6,319 bases of DNA. Source: Methanosarcinales archaeon. GTDB lineage: Archaea > Halobacteriota > Syntropharchaeia > Alkanophagales > Methanospirareceae. Of this stretch, positions 1 to 5,967 are shown in pieces. Below the pieces are notes generated by a model. The model did no database searches. It had not been told where the DNA came from and saw nothing but the letters and a program-made list of their open reading frames with translations. Numbering within the stretch: the first letter of the stretch is position 1; each line of letters opens with the position of its first letter. The DNA is taken from positions 1 to 6,319 of the forward strand of contig JAENXH010000084.1 in the NCBI GenBank assembly GCA_016649585.1. The letters are read 5' to 3'. Position numbers and translations under genes: made by a program.

Positions 1-61
1 CAACATTAAATGCGATGACTTCCATGGAGAATGGAACTATACTATCTATCCATCGTCATGA
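1..61 (+). CDS. C-terminal end of an ISAzo13-like transposase (partial)
   Basis: The plus-strand frame starting at base 2 is open from the window edge to a TGA at 59-61 and reads NIKCDDFHGEWNYTIYPSS. The block FHGEWNYTI followed by P is, from memory, the characteristic C-terminal tail of DDE transposases of the ISAzo13 / Rhodopirellula transposase family (PF07592). Only 19 residues are visible, so the catalytic DDE core lies outside the window and completeness cannot be judged. The stop overlaps by a few bases the stop of the small RHH gene on the other strand, so the two genes converge tail to tail. The competing minus-strand reading of the same bases gives nothing recognisable. The family name rests on one short motif and should be treated as probable. 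Confidence 0.62.
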   Translation, partial: NIKCDDFHGEWNYTIYPSS

Positions 62-90
62 ACTTGGCACACTTATTCTGTGACGTCCCC
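1..90 (+). mobile_element. Right-hand end of an insertion sequence (boundary approximate)
   Basis: The transposase stop codon is at 59-61, and insertion sequences of this type usually end a few tens of bases past that stop. The stretch 62-90, ending in GTGACGTCCCC, is a plausible terminal inverted repeat region, but its partner at the other end of the element is outside the window. No target duplication can be tested. The boundary near 90 is an inference, chosen because the RHH fold encoded on the other strand is complete just before this point and the codons after it look unrelated to that fold. Confidence 0.4.
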
Positions 91-208
91 TTAGTCCAAA
101 GTCAAAGATCTCACGGATTGTCTCAGACTCCGTTTTACCCTCTATCTCCACTATTCTCGCCAATTCATCTGCAAACTTCTCTTTAAGCCTGATTGTTTTT
201 GTCTTCAT
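56..208 (-). CDS. Small ribbon-helix-helix (CopG/Arc-like) DNA-binding protein
   Basis: This 50-residue ORF starts at ATG 208-206 and ends at TGA 58-56. It begins MKTKTIRLKEKFADELARI, with an N-terminal beta strand (residues 3-8, alternating K/T/R and hydrophobics). A first helix (about 9-23) is followed by a turn with a helix-capping G-K-T-E-S-E and a second helix (about 27-39, ETIREIFDFGL). This is the standard RHH layout of CopG-type repressors and VapB-like antitoxins, which bind DNA as dimers through the strand. The tail after residue 40 (GRHRISVPSS) has no match to the fold and probably reads into an insertion-sequence end, so the original C-terminus may be lost. A TATA-like box lies 28-35 bp upstream, giving a nearly leaderless transcript. 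No toxin partner is visible; if there was one it lay downstream, where the transposase now sits. It could be a stand-alone regulator or an orphan antitoxin. Confidence 0.72.
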   Translation of the reverse strand: MKTKTIRLKEKFADELARIVEIEGKTESETIREIFDFGLRGRHRISVPSS

Positions 209-235
209 CGTATATCTATTCGTATTCTATCCGCA

Positions 236-243
236 TATATAAA
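236..243 (-). promoter_or_regulatory. TATA box for the RHH gene
   Basis: On the minus strand this reads TTTATATA, a near-consensus archaeal TATA box, in the 72-bp gap between the glmU-like stop and the RHH start. Its centre is about 31 bp upstream of the ATG. Initiation some 25 bp downstream of the box would leave a leader of only a few bases, and no Shine-Dalgarno sequence is present. The small gene therefore appears to have its own promoter rather than being the tail of the glm operon. It is the clearest TATA box in the window. Confidence 0.6.
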
Positions 244-280
244 TGTTCACATTAGATTACAATACCTCGCGGCTACAACA

Positions 281-1387
281 TTATAAATCCCGCCTCACCA
301 ACGTCTCCGCTTCTATCCATTTACCACTACTTATCTTAACCCCGGGATAGATTGAAGCATTTATTCCTGTCTTAACGTTATACCCCATGATTGCTCCTAA
401 CTTCCTCCTACCTGAATCTATCCTCTCTCCTTTTATGCTCATCTTCACATTCCTATCGTCAAATCTCAAATTCGCTATCTTTGTTCCCGCACCTAAATTG
501 CAGCCCTCTGCGATGACGGAATCGGGGACGTAGTTCAGGTGAGGAACATGAGAATGGGACATCACCACGCTTCGCTTTGCAATAGCAAATTCACCAACAA
601 CACAATTATCTCCGATAACTGAGTGATCGATAACGCAATTCTTTATCTCGCAATCCTTTCCGATGATTGCGGGTTTCTTTATTACTGCGGAATCCCACAG
701 TTCCGTGTTTTCGCCTACCGCAAATCCTATTCGCTCAAGCATGTGCATGTTAGCGTCTATATAGTCCCATGGGTAACCTATATCGTTCCAATAGCCATTC
801 AAAGGAACAACTCGTACTTTCTCTTTCGTGTTCAGCATCTGAACAGCATCAGTCAGCTCGTATTCGCCTCTCGCACTTTCGTTCGTCCTCTCCACTAAAT
901 CCAATATCGAAGGCGTGAAGTGGTATATTCCAGCATTGATAAATCCTTCTCCAAATCCCGTTTTCTCCCTTATTCCCTTTAACCGTCCGTCTTCAAACAC
1001 AACCTCGCCATATCTCGAAACGTCTTCCACCTTGACAACGGCAATTGCGTTCTCGTCTTCCGTCATCTCGTGAAAGTTCGTGATATCGAAGAAGAGATCG
1101 CCATAAATAAGAATGAAATCATCGTCAATGAAATCCTTTGCCGCGTGCAACGCCGTTGCCGTCCCCTGTATCATTTTATCTTCATAGACTTTTACATCCT
1201 TGAAGTCAATTTGTTCTTTTAAATATCCTACAACTACTGCTATATCCTCAATCCCATGCTCTCGCAGCAGCTCAATTTGATACTCAATCAGCGGTTTATT
1301 GCATACCGGAAGCATTGCTTTCGGCTTATAATCCGTGAGTGGTTCTAATCTCTTCCCCTTACCCGCGGCAAGTATTATCCCTTTCAT
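281..1387 (-). CDS. glmU: Bifunctional sugar-1-phosphate nucleotidylyltransferase / acetyltransferase (archaeal GlmU type)
   Basis: This 368-residue protein probably acetylates glucosamine-1-phosphate and transfers UMP from UTP to make UDP-GlcNAc in the cytoplasm. Residues 1-220 are the nucleotidyltransferase domain: AAGKGKRLEPLT (7-18) for nucleotide binding, K23, the metal-binding YGD (95-97), NAGIY (151-155) and WNDIGYPWDY (200-209). Residues 235-350 form a left-handed beta-helix of hexapeptide repeats. H283, Y286, N306 and K315 keep the spacing of the acetyltransferase residues described for Sulfolobus ST0452 (recalled as His308, Tyr311, Asn331, Lys340); Lys337 there would be R312 here. 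It is somewhat shorter than ST0452 and Methanocaldococcus MJ1101 (about 400 residues). It begins 11 bp after the phosphomutase gene and is the last gene of the operon. Related enzymes can also use glucose-1-P with dTTP or UTP, so side activities are likely. The ATG at 1387 places the nucleotide-binding motif at the usual distance from the N-terminus. Confidence 0.88.
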   Translation of the reverse strand: MKGIILAAGKGKRLEPLTDYKPKAMLPVCNKPLIEYQIELLREHGIEDIAVVVGYLKEQIDFKDVKVYEDKMIQGTATALHAAKDFIDDDFILIYGDLFFDITNFHEMTEDENAIAVVKVEDVSRYGEVVFEDGRLKGIREKTGFGEGFINAGIYHFTPSILDLVERTNESARGEYELTDAVQMLNTKEKVRVVPLNGYWNDIGYPWDYIDANMHMLERIGFAVGENTELWDSAVIKKPAIIGKDCEIKNCVIDHSVIGDNCVVGEFAIAKRSVVMSHSHVPHLNYVPDSVIAEGCNLGAGTKIANLRFDDRNVKMSIKGERIDSGRRKLGAIMGYNVKTGINASIYPGVKISSGKWIEAETLVRRDL

Positions 1388-1398
1388 TCTCGCTTACT

Positions 1399-2742
1399 TT
1401 ACTGTGGTACCCTTTCGATTATAGACTGTACAAACTTCTTTATCTTATTATACTCTTCTTTATCTTTCGATTCGTATGCAATGGATATTTTCGGCTCCGT
1501 ATTAGAAGCTCTGAAAAGAGCCCATCCATCTTCAAAGATAACTTTGACACCATCGAGACAATCCAGCAAATACCCCTCTCTCTCCAATTCCTCCTTTAAT
1601 TTCTTTATAAACGAAAACTTCTCAGATTCTTTCACGGAAATGCGAATATTTTCAGATACATAGTCAGGGAAATCCTTGATAAGCTCTGACAATCTTTTCC
1701 CTTCCTGTGAAATTAGCTCAATAATTTTAAGGCTTGCAAGTATCGCATCGTCCGCGAAGAAGGTTTCTTTAAAGTAGTAATGCCCGGAGAGTTCGCCACC
1801 GAGTTCAGCAGCTTCTTCCATCATCTTCTGCGCTATATACGTGTGGCCCACTCTGCATGGAATCGCCAGTCCACCATATCTCTTTATGGTATCAATCGCC
1901 ATTCCAGACATGAGTGCATCATGGACAATCTTCGCCCCGGGCTTCTCTTCCAGTAGAAACCTGGCTAAAAGCGAGAAAATCCTACTCGATTCTACGGCAG
2001 TTCCATCCTTATCAATAACCGCTAATCTATCACCGTCACCATCGTAAACAAAGCCAAGATCTGCTCCAGCTTCTTTAACTCTGCTTTTGGCATCTAACAA
2101 ATTCTCTTCTTTCGACGGATCCGGATCATGACCCGGGAAATTACCATCCGCCGTACAGTTCAATTCATTGACCGTCATACCAAGTCTTCTATATATCTCA
2201 GGAGCATATAATCCAGCAGCGCCATTTGAGCCGTCTATAACGACTGAAAAACGATTTCCAATCTTCATGCGCGCAAGCACAAGTGCAAGGATAAAGTTAA
2301 TGTAATCCTCTTTGATAGCGAGCGTTGAAGAATAGCCTTTGCCCTTACGATAGTTTTCGCTCTCAAAAATCTCCTTCAGCGTGCCTATCCCGGACTCATA
2401 GCTTATTGGCATTGCATTTGCGTCGAACAACTTAAAGCCATTATACTCTTTGGGATTGTGAGACGCCGTTATGTTTACGCCCCCATCACAGTTGAAGTGT
2501 TCAATCGCAAAAACCACTACCGGCGTTGTAACAACACCTATATCTAAAATCTCAGAACCAGTTGAGATCGCCCCTTTAATGAAATGCTCTTTCAATTGCG
2601 GACCACTCAACCGGGTATCACATCCTACGGCAATCTTACCATAGTTAAGAGTGCCAAATGCCGCGCCTATCCGGTATGCCACACGCTCATCAATCTCCGA
2701 AGAATAGATGCCCCGTATGTCATATGCTTTGAATATGCTCAT
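1399..2742 (-). CDS. glmM: Phosphoglucosamine / phosphohexose mutase (alpha-D-phosphohexomutase family)
   Basis: This 447-residue enzyme of the PMM/PGM/GlmM family should interconvert glucosamine-6-P and glucosamine-1-P through a phosphoserine. The four family signatures appear in order: the active-site serine loop TASHNP with S94 (92-97), the metal-binding DGDGDR (234-239), the sugar-binding loop GGELSGH (315-321), and the phosphate-binding loop RASNTEP (411-417). Length and domain order are normal. The sugar loop is of the phosphomannomutase/phosphoglucomutase kind (GE-L/M-SGH) rather than the GEQSGH usual in bacterial GlmM. Motifs alone would therefore suggest mannose or glucose phosphates. 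Its position between glmS and a glmU-like gene, with a 16-bp gap upstream and an 11-bp gap downstream, argues for glucosamine phosphate as at least one substrate. Archaeal members are often promiscuous. The gene symbol is given from context and is less certain than the family. Confidence 0.85.
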   Translation of the reverse strand: MSIFKAYDIRGIYSSEIDERVAYRIGAAFGTLNYGKIAVGCDTRLSGPQLKEHFIKGAISTGSEILDIGVVTTPVVVFAIEHFNCDGGVNITASHNPKEYNGFKLFDANAMPISYESGIGTLKEIFESENYRKGKGYSSTLAIKEDYINFILALVLARMKIGNRFSVVIDGSNGAAGLYAPEIYRRLGMTVNELNCTADGNFPGHDPDPSKEENLLDAKSRVKEAGADLGFVYDGDGDRLAVIDKDGTAVESSRIFSLLARFLLEEKPGAKIVHDALMSGMAIDTIKRYGGLAIPCRVGHTYIAQKMMEEAAELGGELSGHYYFKETFFADDAILASLKIIELISQEGKRLSELIKDFPDYVSENIRISVKESEKFSFIKKLKEELEREGYLLDCLDGVKVIFEDGWALFRASNTEPKISIAYESKDKEEYNKIKKFVQSIIERVPQ

Positions 2743-2758
2743 GGTTAACTAAGCTAAA

Positions 2759-4522
2759 CTAAATTACCGTAACGCTTTTAGCGAGATTGCGCGGCTTGTC
2801 CGGGTCGAGACCTCTCAAAACAGCAAGTTCATACGCAAGAACCTGCATCGGTATAATTTGAACTATTGGATTCAGCTCTTCCGCTTCAGGAACCTTTATC
2901 CAAAAATCGAATAAGTCATCCTGCTCCGAAGAGACACCTATGATATACCCACCTCTGCTTTTAACCTCCTCGGCATTCGATAAGATCTTCGATTTGTTTT
3001 CCGCGGATACGAACACGATGCACGGTGTTCCCTCTTCAATCAAAGCCAGAGGACCGTGCTTGAGCTCCCCACCTGCAAATGCCTCTGCATGTAGGTAGGA
3101 AACCTCTTTTATCTTCAGCGCTGCTTCCAGAGCGGTTGTGTACTGAAGTCCTCTTCCAATGAGGTATATGTCCCACTTATCACGCAAAATCTCTGCAAGC
3201 TTCGCCAAGGAGTCCCTCATTGTCCTTGAAGTTAAGTTGTATATGTCGAGATATAAGCCCCCAATTTTCTTCAACCCTTCTTCGTATTGCCCTGCAACTG
3301 CGTATGCAAGCATGGTCATCAAAACAACCTGAGATGTATAGGTCTTTGTTGATAGAACACATATCTCAGGACCTGAATTCATCATTATGAGAGCATGTCC
3401 TTCCATAGTGAGCGAAGAGCCCATGACGTTCGTTATGCCAATCACTTTGCTCCCCTTACTCTTAGCAGCCCTCACCGCAAAAAGCACATCCGCCGTCTCT
3501 CCTGATTGCGATACTGCAAATGCCAATGTTCTATCAGTTAAGAAATGCTCATAATTCTCGAATTCCGACGCTAAAACAGGATTTACATGCACTTTTGCTA
3601 TCCTGGAGAATAGATAGCTACCTGCCAAGCATGCATGATAGCTCGAACCGCATCCAACGAAGAATACACCCAAAGCATTATTTATTTCAGCTACAATGTC
3701 CCGCACCGTATTCTCATCTTGTTGTAGCGCCCTCATGACTGTCTCCGCCTGCTCGCTCATCTCTTTCATCATAAAATGCTTGAACTCGCCCTTCTTCGCT
3801 TCTTCGATATTCCAGCCTACCGTATCTATTTGACGTATTACCTCTTTTCCTTCATTGTAAACTTTAACTCCCCCCTTTTCCGCGATGATAAAGTCGTAAT
3901 TGTTTAAATACATGACTTTATTCGTCCATTCTAAGAATGAAGGTATGTCAGAGGCTAAGAATATGCCATGTTCCGCTATGCCAAGCACTAAAGGCGAGTC
4001 TTTTCGGGCGCCTACTATCTTCCCTTCATCTTCTTTAACGGCCAGAATCGCATAACTACCCTCTAAACTGCTAAACGCCTTCGTGCATGCATCTTCAAAT
4101 CCGTATCCTGAATTCTCCTCTATTAAGTGCGCTATTACCTCAGAATCAGTGTCGCTTGTGAATCTGTGTCCTTTGCTGATAAGCCGCTCTTTCAACTCTC
4201 TATAATTCTCTATTATCCCGTTATGGACAATCGCTATCTTCCCCTCGCAGTCCGTATGGGGGTGTGCATTTTCATCGGTAACTGCTCCGTGGGTTGCCCA
4301 TCTCGTGTGCGCTATCCCTATATTCCCCTCGATGCTCTCAAAATTTAAACTCCGCTCTATTTCTCCTATTTCCCCCACGCTCTTTCTTACCTCAATGCGA
4401 CCGGTGGCGTGACTCGTAGCTATTCCAGCCGAATCGTAACCCCGGTATTCAAGATTTTTTAAGCCTTTACGGAGTATCGTAGACGCTTTTCTATTCCCCA
4501 CGTATCCTATTATTCCACACAT
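2759..4522 (-). CDS. glmS: Glutamine:fructose-6-phosphate amidotransferase (isomerising), GlmS
   Basis: This 587-residue cytoplasmic enzyme makes glucosamine-6-phosphate from fructose-6-P and glutamine, the committed step of amino-sugar synthesis. The start is fixed by MCGIIGYVG: Cys2 becomes the N-terminal nucleophile after Met removal. The class II glutaminase domain covers about 2-220, with HTRWATHG (72-79), NG (101-102) and SDTDSE (123-128). Two SIS sugar-isomerase domains follow at roughly 275-410 and 445-575. They carry GCGSSYHA (290-297), SQSGETADV (338-346), E473, K470 and ELKHGPLAL with H489; the last three align with Glu488, Lys485 and His504 of E. coli GlmS. The C-terminal NLAKSVTV tail with K582 that closes the active site is present, ending in I instead of the common E. 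It is the first gene of the operon, and a TATA-like box about 31 bp upstream suggests a leaderless mRNA. All catalytic elements are intact. Confidence 0.96.
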   Translation of the reverse strand: MCGIIGYVGNRKASTILRKGLKNLEYRGYDSAGIATSHATGRIEVRKSVGEIGEIERSLNFESIEGNIGIAHTRWATHGAVTDENAHPHTDCEGKIAIVHNGIIENYRELKERLISKGHRFTSDTDSEVIAHLIEENSGYGFEDACTKAFSSLEGSYAILAVKEDEGKIVGARKDSPLVLGIAEHGIFLASDIPSFLEWTNKVMYLNNYDFIIAEKGGVKVYNEGKEVIRQIDTVGWNIEEAKKGEFKHFMMKEMSEQAETVMRALQQDENTVRDIVAEINNALGVFFVGCGSSYHACLAGSYLFSRIAKVHVNPVLASEFENYEHFLTDRTLAFAVSQSGETADVLFAVRAAKSKGSKVIGITNVMGSSLTMEGHALIMMNSGPEICVLSTKTYTSQVVLMTMLAYAVAGQYEEGLKKIGGLYLDIYNLTSRTMRDSLAKLAEILRDKWDIYLIGRGLQYTTALEAALKIKEVSYLHAEAFAGGELKHGPLALIEEGTPCIVFVSAENKSKILSNAEEVKSRGGYIIGVSSEQDDLFDFWIKVPEAEELNPIVQIIPMQVLAYELAVLRGLDPDKPRNLAKSVTVI

Positions 4523-4545
4523 CCGTCTATCGTTATTTACCTGTC

Positions 4546-4558
4546 TTTAAATAAATAA
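4546..4558. promoter_or_regulatory. Shared AT-rich core, probable divergent TATA box for glmS and the glycosyltransferase
   Basis: The stretch reads TTTAAATAAATAA on the plus strand and contains the palindrome TTTAAA. On the minus strand it offers TTTATTTAAA centred about 29-31 bp upstream of the glmS ATG, the correct distance for a leaderless archaeal transcript. On the plus strand the same bases lie about 80 bp before the glycosyltransferase ATG, which would give a leader of roughly 50 nt containing the CUUCGG hairpin. No other TATA-like sequence is obvious in the 109-bp spacer. Confidence 0.5.
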
Positions 4559-4591
4559 TTGACTGTGTTATCCGTATTCTTGGATTCTCAC

Positions 4592-4605
4592 GCCGCTTCG
4601 GCGGC
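4592..4605 (+). other. GC-rich hairpin with UUCG tetraloop in the glycosyltransferase leader
   Basis: GCCGC-TTCG-GCGGC forms a perfect 5-bp stem closed by a C-G pair around UUCG, an exceptionally stable RNA tetraloop. It stands out in an AT-rich spacer and ends 26 bp before the glycosyltransferase ATG. No T-run follows it on either strand, so it does not look like a terminator. It is best seen as a leader structure of unknown effect. Confidence 0.5.
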
Positions 4606-4612
4606 TCGGGGT

Positions 4613-4635
4613 ATGTAAGACAACAAATGAAATGA
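4613..4635 (+). other. Two minimal upstream start-stop reading frames
   Basis: Between the UUCG hairpin and the glycosyltransferase start are ATGTAA (4613-4618), a start followed directly by a stop, and ATGAAATGA (4627-4635, Met-Lys-stop). The TGA of the second overlaps the true ATG at 4632 as ATGA. If the leader is transcribed, initiating ribosomes could meet these codons first. They may equally be chance occurrences in an ATG-rich leader. Confidence 0.25.
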
Positions 4636-5345
4636 AAGGGGAAATAGAGATCTCGGTTGTGCTTCCGGCGCATAATGAAGCAGAGAGAATAGCGGAGGCC
4701 GTGAAGCAAACGAAGCAATCTCTTGATAAAATCTCGTCCTCTTTTGAGATACTCATTGCGGAAGATGGGAGCACCGATGGCACGGCTGAAATAGCGAGGC
4801 GGATAGAAGCGGAAGAGCTTTGTGTGCTACATATCCATGGCGCAGAGAGATTGGGAAAAGGTAAGGCGCTTAGTAGGGCTTTTACGCAGGCTAATGGGGG
4901 CATTATCGCGTTCATAGATGTGGATCTCTCTACTGACATGAAACACTTGGAAGAACTCGTAGAGGCAATCAGGAGTGAAGGCTACGATTTTGCGATCGGA
5001 TCAAGGCTGTTAAAAGGAAGTGAAGTAACCAGATCTTTTAAGCGGACGGTAATGAGCACCGTTTATAATCTCTTGGTGCGAACGGTTCTTAAATCAAAGA
5101 TAAGAGATCATCAATGCGGTTTTAAGTCTTTTCGAAGACAGTCGTTGCTGAATATCTTAGAGAAGGTGGAAGATGAACTGTGGTTTTGGGATACAGAACT
5201 GCTGGTGCGTGCACAGAGGAAGGGTTGTAAGGTAAAGGAAATTCCGATAAAATGGGATGAAAAAGGGGATACGAAGGTAGAAACCTTTAAGGACGGGCTT
5301 CGCATGTTCTCTAAGATTATCAAATTGTACTATCAGCTTAGGTAG
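4632..5345 (+). CDS. Family 2 glycosyltransferase, dolichyl-phosphate-sugar synthase (ALG5/DPM1-like)
   Basis: This 237-residue GT-A fold enzyme probably transfers a hexose from a nucleotide sugar to a polyprenyl (dolichyl) phosphate at the inner membrane face. Visible motifs are VVLPAHNEAERI (9-20), EDGSTDGT (44-51) for nucleotide binding, the RLGKGKAL block (73-80), the metal-binding DVD (96-98), AIGSR (121-125), DHQCGFKSFRR (159-169) and WFWDTELLVRA (184-194) with the acceptor-side acid. These follow the eukaryotic ALG5 (dolichyl-phosphate glucose synthase) pattern closely. No transmembrane segment is present, so the protein would be soluble or peripheral. The ATG at 4632 places the first beta strand at residue 6, as usual. 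It is divergent from glmS, suggesting supply of activated sugars for N-glycan or surface glycan assembly. Sugar specificity (glucose, mannose or GlcNAc) cannot be read from sequence. Confidence 0.85.
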   Translation: MKGEIEISVVLPAHNEAERIAEAVKQTKQSLDKISSSFEILIAEDGSTDGTAEIARRIEAEELCVLHIHGAERLGKGKALSRAFTQANGGIIAFIDVDLSTDMKHLEELVEAIRSEGYDFAIGSRLLKGSEVTRSFKRTVMSTVYNLLVRTVLKSKIRDHQCGFKSFRRQSLLNILEKVEDELWFWDTELLVRAQRKGCKVKEIPIKWDEKGDTKVETFKDGLRMFSKIIKLYYQLR

Positions 5346-5360
5346 GCGGGAGACGAAAAG

Positions 5361-5380
5361 GAATAGAAAATAAAAAATAG
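5361..5380 (-). terminator. Oligo-T tract after the winged-helix gene
   Basis: In the 37-bp gap between two convergent stop codons, the minus strand reads CTATTTTTTATTTTCTATTC just after the winged-helix gene stop at 5383. U-rich tracts without a stem are the usual signal for archaeal transcription termination. For the plus-strand glycosyltransferase transcript, the T-runs at 5387-5390 and 5406-5410, inside the end of the neighbouring gene, could play the same part. Confidence 0.45.
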
Positions 5381-5382
5381 TA

Positions 5383-5910
5383 TCACTTTTCCTCTTTAGT
5401 CTTACTTTTTACCGGTACCGTTACCTTCACCCGCTTCTTAAGTACAGGAACCAATCGTTTTATTTCTATCTCTCCTCCTTGCACCATTGTATACTCATTG
5501 ATCGGCATATTAGGGGATTTACCATTCACTTCATAGATGTAAAAACCCTCCTCACCGTCTATTGATGCTATGAACTCTTTATCCCCTATCTTCTTTATCC
5601 CTATTCCAGAAACGTCCTTTAACGCATCCAGTATGCTTGTTCCTTTTCGCGCTTCTATTTCATAATCCTCGCTAAACGTCTCCATTGCATCATACAGCTT
5701 CGCCCTGTTCACCGTTAACACGTGCGTCTTACCGAACGTCTTACGGTTCACCAGTTCCGCATCCTCTAAAATTCTGACGTGCTTCGCGGCCACGGGCACT
5801 GATATACCTAACGCTTTTGCCAAGCCGGATACATGATAATCGGTCTTCATCAAAAGCTTCAGCATCTCCATCCTCGTTTTACTACTCAGTGCTTTGAATA
5901 TCATCATCAT
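5383..5910 (-). CDS. ArsR-like winged-helix regulator with a C-terminal DUF4430-like domain
   Basis: This 175-residue protein begins MMMIFKALSSKTRMEMLKLL, the usual opening of ArsR-family regulators (FKALS-x-TR-x-x-x-L). The helix-turn-helix spans about 24-50 (VSGLAKALGISVPVAAKHVRIL), with a wing at 51-67. A linker (70-90) leads to a second domain, about 91-155. There, SILDALKDV, EFIASIDG (112-119), YIYEVNG (124-130) and EYTMVQGGEIEI (139-150) follow the pattern of DUF4430 / transcobalamin-like beta-grasp domains. The tail is lysine-rich. There is no cysteine, so it is not a thiolate metal sensor. Three consecutive ATG codons open the frame; 5910 is the first, and starting at the second or third changes only the Met count. 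No signal peptide or membrane segment is seen. It is convergent with the glycosyltransferase and lies 48 bp after an ADP-ribosylglycohydrolase gene. The ligand and target genes are unknown; the second-domain assignment is a pattern match by eye. Confidence 0.8.
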   Translation of the reverse strand: MMMIFKALSSKTRMEMLKLLMKTDYHVSGLAKALGISVPVAAKHVRILEDAELVNRKTFGKTHVLTVNRAKLYDAMETFSEDYEIEARKGTSILDALKDVSGIGIKKIGDKEFIASIDGEEGFYIYEVNGKSPNMPINEYTMVQGGEIEIKRLVPVLKKRVKVTVPVKSKTKEEK

Positions 5911-5955
5911 TTTGTAACCGTGCCATCTTCTTACACTTAACTTTATGAGCCGTTT

Positions 5956-5967
5956 GGATTATAATCC
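5956..5967. promoter_or_regulatory. 12-bp perfect palindrome, possible operator or TATA element
   Basis: GGATTATAATCC is a perfect inverted repeat with a TATA-like centre. It covers the last two codons and stop of the ADP-ribosylglycohydrolase gene and lies about 46-57 bp upstream of the winged-helix start. It could be the regulator's own promoter element or binding site. An alternative TATA-like sequence, CTCATAAAG on the minus strand around 5942-5950, is closer to the usual distance from the ATG. No second copy of the palindrome was seen in the window. Confidence 0.35.

Noticed and set aside
2..55. Minus-strand frame open to the window edge after the RHH stop, with an ATG at 25-23 (MEVIAFNV).
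   Set aside because: The same bases read on the plus strand give the recognisable transposase tail FHGEWNYTI. The minus-strand peptide matches nothing I recognise and has no start signal.
1435..1466. 12-bp direct repeat CTTCTTTATCTT at 1435-1446 and 1455-1466.
   Set aside because: It encodes a lysine- and glutamate-rich helix at the end of the phosphohexomutase; the repeat follows from low-complexity codons.
4523..4600. Possible glmS ribozyme or riboswitch upstream of glmS.
   Set aside because: The space before the glmS start is AT-rich, the likely leader is only a few bases, and none of the ribozyme's conserved pseudoknot core is visible. The ribozyme is known from Gram-positive bacteria.
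4592..4605. UUCG hairpin as an intrinsic terminator.
   Set aside because: No U-tract follows it on either strand, and no gene ends nearby; both flanking genes start there.
4568..4939. Long minus-strand reading frame (123 codons) opposite the glycosyltransferase start.
   Set aside because: It is antisense to conserved GT2 motifs, is Ser/Ala/Pro-rich in the manner of a shadow frame, and has no recognisable domain.
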